Shown piece by piece: positions 1-6,534 of a DNA stretch of 10,307 nucleotides (its first letter is position 1; the number at the start of each line of letters is the position of its first letter). The stretch spans positions 1 to 10,307 of the forward strand of contig CAZDML010000071.1 of assembly GCA_964506645.1 (NCBI GenBank), in the 5' to 3' direction. Both the position numbers and the translations under genes were made by a program. The DNA comes from CAZDML01 sp964506645. GTDB lineage: Bacteria; Elusimicrobiota; Elusimicrobia; 2-01-FULL-59-12. The notes beneath the pieces were generated by a model. It did no database searches. It was not told the origin of the DNA and was given only the letters and a program-made list of their open reading frames with translations.

Positions 1-1346
1 GGAGTGGCTCGGTACAAAAGGGACATGACCAGCGAGTGGATACAGACGGATTTTCCCGCTCCCGTTGCTCCTGCAATCAGCAGATGTGGCATCGAAGCCA
101 AGTCCGCGATATAAGGATGCCCTTCGGCATCTTTTCCCAAAGCGATCGCGAGTTTGGATTTATGCGATTGAAATTCTTCCGACTGAACGACTTCCCGCAG
201 CCGAACAATCGCACGATCCGGGTTCGGGAGTTCGATCCCGACCGCCGCTTTTCCCGGGATGGGAGCGACGATACGCACGCTGAGCGCTTTCATGGCGAGC
301 GCTATGTCGTTACCCAAATTAGCGATGGCTTGGACCTTGATGCCGGGAGCAGGTGTAAAATCGTAGCGGGTGATGATGGGGCCGGGATGGATTTCGACAA
401 CTTTCCCCTGAATACCAAAATCGAGGAGTGTTTTCTCTAGCTGCTGGGAGTTCGACAATAAATCTTCTTCGCTGATGCGTTTGGTTGTTTTTTCCGGCAC
501 CATCAAGAGATCGATCGCAGGCAATACATACGGCGTGATAGGTTCGTCATCCTCCGTGGCTTTGGCGGTGATCGGCTCAAGCTTACGAACCGGCGGCTTC
601 GGCGGAGTGGCCGCAGGCATGGAAGAGGAAACAACCGGCTTCGCGGGCGGCGGGGGCATCAGCGTGTCTTTTCCATGGACGATCGGCCTTGCATCCTCTT
701 TGGCTTTGCCATTGGCCGTGACGCGTGCCGGCTCTTTGCCGGGCATCACTTTGGGCAACGGTTTTTTAGTTGGCGCCTTCTGATTTTTCTCACGCTGCTG
801 GGCGACAGCCTCACGCCACTGAGACCAATCGTTATGCAAAAGTTCCCACAAGCGAAGCGCTAAATCCTTGGGATGCTGCCCCGAACGCCAGATCCATATC
901 CCCCCCATCAAGAGACTCGACAGGAGTAATGCGCCCCATCGGCCAAACATCTGAGTAAAGAAAACGCCACCAGATTTCCCCAGATAACCGCCGGGATTCA
1001 AATCCATAAAAATAGCCCCGAAGGTAAAGAGAAACACGCACGCGCCAGCCATCAAAAACGCATCCACAATTAAATAGCGCCACGGCTGACGATCCTCGCG
1101 ATGCAGCAACAACCGAACCGCACGATAGCCCATTAAAAACCAGAGTAAAAAAGCACCTTGTCCAAACGCACGTGACGTCGTACGCGCCAGCATCGCACCG
1201 GCCTGGCCGGCACGACCCGGAAACACGTTGGAGTAAAAACCAATCAGGGAAAGAAAAAGGAGGATGAATCCGGCAAGAACAGGGGAGGTTTTATTTTTAC
1301 TGCGGGCCGTTTTGGCGAAGAGGTTGGGTGTGTGGCGTCCGCTCAT
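1..1346 (-). CDS. ftsK: DNA translocase FtsK/SpoIIIE family (3' end cut off)
   Basis: FtsK is a membrane-anchored hexameric ATPase at the division septum that pumps DNA to clear the chromosome termini before cell division. The frame runs from ATG 1346 through the window edge without a stop: 448 codons of a protein that usually exceeds 700. Four hydrophobic segments lie near residues 22-42, 62-80, 91-113 and 134-153, the normal FtsK membrane anchor. A Pro/Lys-rich linker occupies about 185-265. The translocase alpha domain follows (SQQLEKTLLDFGIQGKVVEI, GPIITRYDF, IPGKAAVGIELPN). The Walker A box GATGAGKS (426-433) stands just before the edge. Walker B and the DNA-reading gamma domain lie outside. 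GGAG five bases upstream (1352-1355) supports the start, which overlaps the accB stop (ATGA). Plasmid-type or T7SS FtsK-like ATPases lack this four-helix anchor plus linker. Confidence 0.95.
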   Translation of the reverse strand, partial: MSGRHTPNLFAKTARSKNKTSPVLAGFILLFLSLIGFYSNVFPGRAGQAGAMLARTTSRAFGQGAFLLWFLMGYRAVRLLLHREDRQPWRYLIVDAFLMAGACVFLFTFGAIFMDLNPGGYLGKSGGVFFTQMFGRWGALLLSSLLMGGIWIWRSGQHPKDLALRLWELLHNDWSQWREAVAQQREKNQKAPTKKPLPKVMPGKEPARVTANGKAKEDARPIVHGKDTLMPPPPAKPVVSSSMPAATPPKPPVRKLEPITAKATEDDEPITPYVLPAIDLLMVPEKTTKRISEEDLLSNSQQLEKTLLDFGIQGKVVEIHPGPIITRYDFTPAPGIKVQAIANLGNDIALAMKALSVRIVAPIPGKAAVGIELPNPDRAIVRLREVVQSEEFQSHKSKLAIALGKDAEGHPYIADLASMPHLLIAGATGAGKSVCIHSLVMSLLYRAT

Positions 1347-1822
1347 GCCGGCTCCACATGGAAGAGGACTTGCCCGGCGGTGACCGGTCGCGAATTTTCT
1401 GCGGTAATCTTCACAATGCGGCAGCTTTTATCGGCTTTAATTTCGTTCATGACTTTCATGGCTTCGACAATACAGAGCGTCTGGCCCGCGGTCACAATAT
1501 CGCCTTCTTTGCAGAACGGCGGACTCGTAGGAGAGGGTGTACGATAAAACACTCCGGCAAGGGGTGAGGTAATACTGTTCTCTGCGGAGACAGGGGCACT
1601 GGCAGCGGCTGCTTTGGGACGCGCAGCGTCCGACGTTTTGGCAGGCGCACCCCGATGAACGGGACTGGCAGCAACGGTCGCCTGCAGCGGTCGTCGGTCA
1701 AGTTTAATACGTGTATCCGCTGTTTTGTATTCCAGCGTGTCCAATCCCTCTTCGACCATCAGGTCGTAGAGGGATTGAAGTTCTTGCTGGGCTTCAGAAG
1801 CGGCTTTCGAATCGTCTGCCAT
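1343..1822 (-). CDS. accB: Biotin carboxyl carrier protein of acetyl-CoA carboxylase
   Basis: AccB carries the biotin that shuttles carboxyl groups between biotin carboxylase (AccC) and the AccAD carboxyltransferase, the first committed step of fatty-acid synthesis. The 159-residue product has a helical N-terminus (about 8-42), an Ala/Pro-rich linker (about 44-82), and a biotinyl domain from ~83. That domain contains SPLAGVFYRTPSP and the biotinylation motif EAMKVMNEI, with the acceptor lysine at K123. Length and layout match AccB rather than a lipoyl domain (whose motif is DKA). The start ATG at 1822 is 20 bases after the pnp stop, with no evident Shine-Dalgarno. The usual partner accC is not adjacent; the stop TGA overlaps the ftsK ATG by 4 bases instead. 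Confidence is high because of the biotin motif. Confidence 0.96.
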   Translation of the reverse strand: MADDSKAASEAQQELQSLYDLMVEEGLDTLEYKTADTRIKLDRRPLQATVAASPVHRGAPAKTSDAARPKAAAASAPVSAENSITSPLAGVFYRTPSPTSPPFCKEGDIVTAGQTLCIVEAMKVMNEIKADKSCRIVKITAENSRPVTAGQVLFHVEPA

Positions 1823-1842
1823 AGAATATTAAAGACGTTTAA

Positions 1843-4026
1843 TTAGCGACGTGGGCGATCAAAACTACGTCCACCGCGACCACCACCGTATCCACCGCGT
1901 CCGCCAGAACGTTCACCACCACCATGAGGGGAGGGCGTTCCTTCTGAACCCGGATGCGTCACCGCTTTGCGGGAGAGATTGATGCGGCCCTGCTGATCCA
2001 CTTCGAGCACTTTCACTTCAATCTCTTCGCCTTCTTTCACCACATCTTCGGCCTTCTCAACGAAGGTCGGGGCCAGCTGGCTCATACGGATCAAGCCTTC
2101 TTTGCCCGGGAAGATTTCGACGAAAACGCCGATCCCCATGATCCGGGTAACACGGCCTTTGTATATTTTGCCGACTTCTGCTTCCGCCGTCAAGCCAGTC
2201 ACTTCGGCTTTGGCAGCTTCGACGGCTTTGGAATCGATCGAGGAGATGTAGACACTACCGTCATCTTCCACTTCGACCTCAGCCCCTGACGATTCAATGA
2301 TGCGGCGAATATTCTTACCACCGGGGCCGATCAAGGCTCCGATCTTTTCGACAGGAATCATGACGCGAATCATACGCGGTGCATGCACGGAGAGTTCCGG
2401 GCGCGGCGCAGACAAGGTCTGAAGCATGTGTTCGAGCAGTTTCATGCGAGCTACACGCGCATTTTCCAGCGCTTCACGGAGCAGCTCGATCGAAATACCG
2501 CTGATCTTAATATCCATCTGAATACCGGTGATACCGTCCGGTGTTCCGGCGACTTTAAAGTCCATGTCGCCCAAATGATCTTCCAGACCCTGGATATCGG
2601 TGAGGATGGCATACTTATCGCCTTCCTTCACAAGACCCATGGCAATACCGGCCACAGGTTTACGCACCGGCACGCCGGCGTCGTACATCGCGAGGAGCCC
2701 ACCACAGACCGAAGCCTGAGAGCTGGAACCGTTCGACTCCAAAATATCAGAGACGATACGAATCGTGTATGGAAATTCATCTTCGCTCGGTAGTACTGCA
2801 TAGAGTGAGCGCTTCGCGAGCGCACCGTGACCAATTTCGCGACGGCCCGGGCCGCGGTCGGCCTTGGGTTCACCGGTAGAGAAACCCGGGAAATTGTAGT
2901 GGAACAGGAAACGTTCTTTATATTCTCCTTCTAATTCGTCCATGATCTGCATGTCGGAGGGCGTACCCAGCGTACAAGTGACGAGCGCCTGGGTTTGGCC
3001 GCGCTGGAAAATGGCACTGCCGTGCGTGCGAGGCAGAACGCCCACGCGGGACGCCAAAGGACGTATATCCTGGAAGCCGCGCCCGTCCGAACGTTTGCGA
3101 TCAACCAAGATTAAGCGACGAACTTCTTCATACATGATCTGCTCGAGCACCATATCGATCTTGGTTTCACCCTCGGGATAGGTGGCCGCCAGGGCTTCGT
3201 GAACAGCTTTAGAGACGGAAGAAACCTTTGTATCACGTTCCTGCTTTTCGTTAATTGCGGCTGCTTCTTTGAGACCGGCGCGAGCAAGCTTTTCAACTCC
3301 GGCGCGGAGATCGGCCGGGATTTCCGGGGCCGTCCAAGCCATCTTTGTTTTGCTGCCCAAGCTCTTCTGGCCTTCGCAGATACGGCGAATTTCCTTAAGC
3401 GCGAGTTCAAACGCACCCAGGAGTTCGGCTTCAGAAATTTCGTTGGCACCGCCTTCCACCATCGAGAGAGCGTTCTCAGATCCGGCCACGACAAAGTCCA
3501 AGTCGCTTTCGGTTTGTTCGGCAAGCGTCGGATTGACGATAAATTCGCCGTTCAATCGAGCAATACGCACTGCGGCAATGGGCCCGGCAAACGGAATGTT
3601 CGACACAGAGAGAGCAGCCGAGGCGCCGATCATACAGAGGATATCGGTATCGTTTTCCTTATCGGTTGAAAGAACGATGGCGCTGATTTGTACTTCGTTC
3701 AGGAACCCTTCCGGGAAAAGTGGCCGAATGGAGCGGTCGATCAATCGCGAGGTCAACACTTCACCGTCGCGTGCTTTGGTTTCACGCTTAAAAAACCCGC
3801 CTGGGATACGGCCGGCAGCGTAGGTGCGTTCACGATAGTCGACTGTTAAAGGGAAGAAATCTTGGCCTTCTTTGGGCTGGACGGAAGCGACAGCGGTCAC
3901 AAGGACCACGGTTTCGCCGCAGGTAACCAGAACAGCGCCATTGGCTTGTTTCGCCAGCGCGCCGGTTTCAATAGTAATGGTTTTTCCGCCTACTTCGATG
4001 GTTGCTTTTTTTACGGCATCTAACAC
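1843..4026 (-). CDS. pnp: Polyribonucleotide nucleotidyltransferase (PNPase)
   Basis: PNPase degrades RNA 3'-to-5' by phosphorolysis as a trimeric ring, and can add tails in reverse. With the GTG start it has 727 residues. The first RNase PH domain contains the FFKR loop (78-81) and LTSRLIDRSIRPLFP. A helical linker follows to about 310. The second RNase PH core has GRREIGHGALAKRSL and the catalytic LEDHLGDMDFK (483, 489 and 491 equal the E. coli D486, D492 and K494). A KH domain has IGPGGKNIRRI (GPGG 567-570). An S1 domain lies at about 619-685. The last ~33 residues are Gly/Arg-rich. GTG at 4026 is preferred over ATG at 4047 because AGGAGG sits five bases before it, and MLDAVKKATIEVGG then aligns in length with known N-termini; the ATG form would add seven residues. 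It precedes accB by 20 bases. Confidence 0.97.
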   Translation of the reverse strand: MLDAVKKATIEVGGKTITIETGALAKQANGAVLVTCGETVVLVTAVASVQPKEGQDFFPLTVDYRERTYAAGRIPGGFFKRETKARDGEVLTSRLIDRSIRPLFPEGFLNEVQISAIVLSTDKENDTDILCMIGASAALSVSNIPFAGPIAAVRIARLNGEFIVNPTLAEQTESDLDFVVAGSENALSMVEGGANEISEAELLGAFELALKEIRRICEGQKSLGSKTKMAWTAPEIPADLRAGVEKLARAGLKEAAAINEKQERDTKVSSVSKAVHEALAATYPEGETKIDMVLEQIMYEEVRRLILVDRKRSDGRGFQDIRPLASRVGVLPRTHGSAIFQRGQTQALVTCTLGTPSDMQIMDELEGEYKERFLFHYNFPGFSTGEPKADRGPGRREIGHGALAKRSLYAVLPSEDEFPYTIRIVSDILESNGSSSQASVCGGLLAMYDAGVPVRKPVAGIAMGLVKEGDKYAILTDIQGLEDHLGDMDFKVAGTPDGITGIQMDIKISGISIELLREALENARVARMKLLEHMLQTLSAPRPELSVHAPRMIRVMIPVEKIGALIGPGGKNIRRIIESSGAEVEVEDDGSVYISSIDSKAVEAAKAEVTGLTAEAEVGKIYKGRVTRIMGIGVFVEIFPGKEGLIRMSQLAPTFVEKAEDVVKEGEEIEVKVLEVDQQGRINLSRKAVTHPGSEGTPSPHGGGERSGGRGGYGGGRGGRSFDRPRR

Positions 4027-4031
4027 GGGAG

Positions 4032-4037
4032 CCTCCT
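4032..4037 (-). promoter_or_regulatory. Strong ribosome binding site deciding the pnp start
   Basis: A perfect AGGAGG on the minus strand lies five bases before a GTG codon at 4026-4024. It is the best Shine-Dalgarno in the window and lies inside the frame that would be translated if the upstream ATG at 4047 were used. It therefore argues for the GTG as the pnp start. Confidence 0.75.
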
Positions 4038-4061
4038 GGGCTTGCATTAACCTAAAAGAAA

Positions 4062-4130
4062 CCCATCGCTGACACGACAGAAAATAAGACGGGCTCGTCC
4101 CGTCTGATTTTCCATCGAGTCTGCGATGGG
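4062..4130 (-). other. Nested inverted repeats in the rpsO-pnp intergenic region
   Basis: The gap between rpsO and pnp holds an 8-base outer inverted repeat, CCCATCGC at 4062-4069 against GCGATGGG at 4123-4130. Inside it is a 13-pair inner stem with one mismatch (4080-4093 with 4099-4112, loop 4094-4098). The strand near 4123-4130 can alternatively pair locally with CCATCG at 4112-4117 (six pairs, six-base loop), so two folds of the transcript compete. In E. coli the corresponding pnp leader is a double-stranded RNase III and PNPase autoregulation site. A similar role here is inference from position and shape, not sequence identity. Confidence 0.6.
4081..4111 (-). terminator. Terminator-like hairpin after rpsO
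   Basis: On the minus strand a seven-pair G+C-rich stem AGACGGG/CCCGTCT with a five-base loop is followed by TATTTTCT and preceded by an A-tract that can pair with the T-tract. This is the form of an intrinsic, possibly bidirectional, terminator 35-60 bases after the rpsO stop. The T-run is interrupted, so it may be leaky and act as an attenuator or RNA-processing/stability hairpin ahead of pnp. No clear separate pnp promoter is visible, which favours read-through. Confidence 0.5.
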
Positions 4131-4139
4131 CAAAACTCT

Positions 4140-4409
4140 CTACCGACGAAGGTTGAGCTCATCAATCAGCGTCTTGTATTTATCGCGATCCGTCGTGCGC
4201 AGGTAATTCAGAAGGCGACGGCGGCTGCCGACGAGCTTCAGAAGGCCCTGACGCGACCCATAATCCTTTCCATGGGTCTTGAAATGGGTCGTGAGCTGAT
4301 TGATGCGTTCGGTGAGAAGAGCGATTTGAACGGCAGGGCTGCCCGTATCTGTGGCATGGGCATGCTGCTTTTCAATCGTTGTTTTCTTAATTTCTTTGGT
4401 TAAGGGCAT
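4140..4409 (-). CDS. rpsO: 30S ribosomal protein S15
   Basis: S15 is a primary 16S rRNA-binding protein of the 30S platform; it binds helix 22 and nucleates S6/S18 assembly. The 89-residue product has exactly the common bacterial length. It carries the signature stretches DTGSPAVQIALLTERINQLT (21-40), HGKDYGSRQGLLKLVGSRRR (46-65) and LLNYLRTTDRDKYKTLIDEL. The start (MPLTKEIKK) is at the normal position. Only an A-rich sequence precedes it, with no convincing Shine-Dalgarno. Its neighbour pnp lies about 110 bases downstream, the conserved rpsO-pnp pairing. S15 represses its own mRNA in several bacteria, but I cannot identify such a site in the short leader here. The stop is TAG. Confidence 0.98.
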   Translation of the reverse strand: MPLTKEIKKTTIEKQHAHATDTGSPAVQIALLTERINQLTTHFKTHGKDYGSRQGLLKLVGSRRRLLNYLRTTDRDKYKTLIDELNLRR

Positions 4410-4437
4410 TGTTTTTGTCTTAGTTAATTACGTGAAT

Positions 4438-4467
4438 ATCGTACTAAAATCGACGGGTTTTTGTAAA
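4438..4467 (-). promoter_or_regulatory. Possible sigma-70-type promoter before rpsO
   Basis: In the 61-base ribF-rpsO gap the minus strand reads TTTACA (4467-4462, one mismatch to TTGACA), an 18-base spacer, and TACGAT (4443-4438, matching four of six TATAAT bases). Transcription would begin near 4430, giving a leader of about 20 bases that is A-rich and lacks a good Shine-Dalgarno. Position and spacing are reasonable, and an rpsO promoter is known in E. coli. In an A+T-rich gap such matches also arise by chance, and the organism's sigma-factor consensus is unknown. Confidence 0.4.
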
Positions 4468-4470
4468 GAA

Positions 4471-5406
4471 TTAATATTGCTTATCGCGCACCCAGCCAAG
4501 CACTCGGGAGACGTCATGGGCAATCTGTTGTTGGAGCGCTTCGGATGTTTTAAATCGTTTTTCTGCACGAACATGGCGCACAAACACCACTCGAAGTGTT
4601 CGTCCATAGAGCCATTTCTTTGTCCTTCCTAATAAAAAGACCTCGCAGTGCAGGGCATGCGCATTCGGCGTAAAGGTCGGCCGAGTCCCTACATTACAGA
4701 CCCCATCCACCCCGCGCGACAGAGCGTCATCATCCAAGGGGATTGGTGCGTCCGCGGGAAACACTTTCACCCAGAAGACACCCGGCGGAAGAATCTTGAG
4801 GGGATCGACATCGATATTGGCCGTAGGAAAACCGAGCCGACGACCCCGTTTTTGCCCATGGATAACTTTCCCTTCGACTGAATAGGGATATCCCAACTGC
4901 GCATTCGCTTTTTCCACCCACCCGCGGGACAGAAACGCCCGAATCTGACGGGACGAGACGGTGGACTTTCCCACAGAGATCGGAGGGACAACATGAATCT
5001 TTATGTTGGCTCGTCTTCCCAGAGTTTTTAGCAAGGTCAGACGCCCTGTCCGATTTTTGCCGAACGCCACACGTGGCCCGACGACCATTTCTTGGGCATG
5101 AAACTTTTTACTGATGGTTTCTGTAAAAAAAGTTTCCGCCGGCGTTGAGGCTGTTTTACGGTCAAACGTCAGAAGCTTTACATGAGAAATACCAAAACGA
5201 GAAAGAAGCTGAAGCTTTTCTGAGAGCGTTGTTAGTAAAACCGGTTTAGTGGGTTCTTTGCGACTGTGACGGGGTGGCATGCCGAAGGAGAGTGCGAGGG
5301 GTTGTGCATGACGCGAGCGCGCTCGCTCTACCACTTTTTGGACAATTCGCTGGTGTCCGCGATGGACCCCATCAAATGTACCGAGCGTTAAGACAGACTT
5401 AAGCAT
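4471..5406 (-). CDS. ribF: Bifunctional riboflavin kinase / FAD synthetase RibF
   Basis: RibF phosphorylates riboflavin to FMN and then adenylylates FMN to FAD, in the cytoplasm. It has 311 residues, the usual bacterial length. The N-terminal FAD-synthetase domain has the nucleotidyl-transferase motif GTFDGVHRGH (9-18), VGPRVAFGKNRTG near 109-121 and SSRQIRAFL (151-159). The C-terminal flavokinase domain has GRRLGFPTANI (188-198), GVCNVGTRPTF (235-245), the expected Glu in HCEVFLL (E255), and LYGRTLRVVFVRHVRAEKRF. The start at 5406 (MLKSVLTLGTFDG) fits the family. An in-frame ATG at 5469 would add 21 residues inside truB with no family resemblance. The chosen start overlaps truB by 19 bases, and no clear Shine-Dalgarno is visible. 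One oddity is that the FxPHP-like motif after the first strands reads FGMPPR (41-46). The stop TAA is 61 bases before rpsO. Confidence 0.95.
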   Translation of the reverse strand: MLKSVLTLGTFDGVHRGHQRIVQKVVERARSRHAQPLALSFGMPPRHSRKEPTKPVLLTTLSEKLQLLSRFGISHVKLLTFDRKTASTPAETFFTETISKKFHAQEMVVGPRVAFGKNRTGRLTLLKTLGRRANIKIHVVPPISVGKSTVSSRQIRAFLSRGWVEKANAQLGYPYSVEGKVIHGQKRGRRLGFPTANIDVDPLKILPPGVFWVKVFPADAPIPLDDDALSRGVDGVCNVGTRPTFTPNAHALHCEVFLLGRTKKWLYGRTLRVVFVRHVRAEKRFKTSEALQQQIAHDVSRVLGWVRDKQY

Positions 5407-6101
5407 AAAGCAGGGTCTACCGTAAGAGAAAGAAGTTGCTCTGCGGAAAGCGTTTTGAGTTTTTCCCACGTGAGCCCCTGCTCTCGGGTATAGGGGCCAA
5501 TACGTTCACGGACGAGGGCATCGAGATGACTGAGCGTTTCCAGACGTTCGGCAACATCTTCGACCAGCGTGCGGATATAAGTCCCCCGCGAACAAATCAC
5601 GCGGCCCTCCCAAAAGGACGCATCACTCGAGAGCACATCAAAACGATGGACGGTGACCGGACGCGGAAGGCGCGGGACTTCGATCCCCTTGCGGGTCCAT
5701 TCGTAGAGCCGTCTGCCTTTATACTTCAGCGCGGATACGGCAGGCGGGGTCTGCTGAATCTCCCCCACAAACTTCTGGGCGACCTCCTGCACTTTCTCAA
5801 AAGGGATCTCGACAGTCTCACGAGACTCCACCACACGGCCATCCCGGTCACCAGAGTGCGTCTTCACACCCCACTTGGCGCGGAACGCATATTGTTTTTC
5901 GAGCGCCATGAACTGGTCCTGCTGGCGCGTGGAACGACCGAGCAAAATGAGCAAGACCCCCTCGGCCAGAGGATCGAGTGTTCCACAGTGACCCACGCGA
6001 ACCCCAGGCAAGAGCCGTTTAATCTGATGGACACAATCGAAGGAAGTCGGGCCGGACGGTTTATTGAAAACAAGAAGCCCGGAAGGCAGCAATTCGGTCA
6101 T
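5388..6101 (-). CDS. truB: tRNA pseudouridine(55) synthase TruB
   Basis: TruB isomerises U55 in the T-loop of tRNAs to pseudouridine and also acts as a tRNA chaperone. The 237-residue product shows the family motifs in order: FNKPSGPTSFD (12-22), GHCGTLDPLAEG (37-48) with the catalytic aspartate at D43, QTPPAVSALKYKGRRLYEW in the middle, and CSRGTYIRTLVEDV in the C-terminal half. It is shorter than the ~300-residue E. coli protein and ends soon after the catalytic fold, so the C-terminal PUA domain appears to be absent. Its ATG overlaps the rbfA stop (ATGA), with AAGG 4 bases upstream inside rbfA. Its TAA lies 19 bases inside ribF. The assignment is firm; TruA, RluA and RsuA families lack this motif order. 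Confidence 0.97.
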   Translation of the reverse strand: MTELLPSGLLVFNKPSGPTSFDCVHQIKRLLPGVRVGHCGTLDPLAEGVLLILLGRSTRQQDQFMALEKQYAFRAKWGVKTHSGDRDGRVVESRETVEIPFEKVQEVAQKFVGEIQQTPPAVSALKYKGRRLYEWTRKGIEVPRLPRPVTVHRFDVLSSDASFWEGRVICSRGTYIRTLVEDVAERLETLSHLDALVRERIGPYTREQGLTWEKLKTLSAEQLLSLTVDPALCLSLS

Positions 6102-6511
6102 GAGGCCTTGCGGCGGGTTTTGGATTTGGGCGTAGGCAGCGGATTTTCTGGCAGCGGCGGCTCGCCCTGACGTTCCCGTTCCAATTGACCGAGAATATCG
6201 AGCACTTTCTGGGCTTCTTCAGCACTGTGGTCCTCGACAAACACGAGCTCAGGCGGGGTCTTCAGACTTTCCAACGACCCCAGTTCCGAGCGAATATACC
6301 CTCGGGCGCGGTCGAGCGCTTCTTTTGTACGGAGTTGCTCTTCTTTGGATCCGAGACAGGAATAAAAAACACGCGCCGTTTGGAAATCAGCCGTCAGACG
6401 CACAGCAATAACCGTTATGAAACCAAGCCCGGGGTCTTTGAGCAACGGAATTTTTTTAGAAACTTCTTGATGGATGAGTTCAGTAACACGTTCCAGGCGG
6501 CGTCGGCCCAT
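6098..6511 (-). CDS. rbfA: 30S ribosome-binding factor RbfA
   Basis: RbfA is a small KH-fold protein that binds the immature 30S subunit and helps 16S rRNA 5'-end maturation, especially in the cold. The 137-residue product starts MGRRRLERVTELIHQEV, the typical RbfA opening. The core pattern (RVFYSCLG near 47-54, ARGYIRSELGSL at 69-80, PPELVFVEDHSAEEA at 86-100) matches the family. Residues beyond ~115 are a Pro-rich, basic tail ending RRKAS. I chose the ATG at 6511 because the family N-terminus begins there and a GAGG Shine-Dalgarno sits 8 bases upstream (6520-6523). The frame is open further up to an ATG at 6637, but that would overlap infB by ~100 bases with non-family sequence. The gene follows infB by 23 bases, and its TGA overlaps the truB ATG by 4 bases. 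Confidence 0.95.
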   Translation of the reverse strand: MGRRRLERVTELIHQEVSKKIPLLKDPGLGFITVIAVRLTADFQTARVFYSCLGSKEEQLRTKEALDRARGYIRSELGSLESLKTPPELVFVEDHSAEEAQKVLDILGQLERERQGEPPLPENPLPTPKSKTRRKAS

Positions 6512-6534
6512 AGGGAGAACCTCGTGAGAAGAAT

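Noticed and set aside
1823..1842. TAATAT in the pnp-accB gap as a -10 promoter element
   Set aside because: It is too close to the accB ATG for a normal leader and has no -35-like hexamer at suitable spacing.
3269..3823. Plus-strand frame of 184 codons opposite pnp
   Set aside because: It is antisense to the PNPase core and has no domain or start signal of its own.
5407..5469. Upstream ATG extension of ribF
   Set aside because: The extra 21 residues lie inside truB and do not resemble RibF; the family N-terminus starts at 5406.
5436..6170. Plus-strand open frame of 244 codons opposite truB and the end of rbfA
   Set aside because: It is antisense to two firmly identified genes, with no family motifs.
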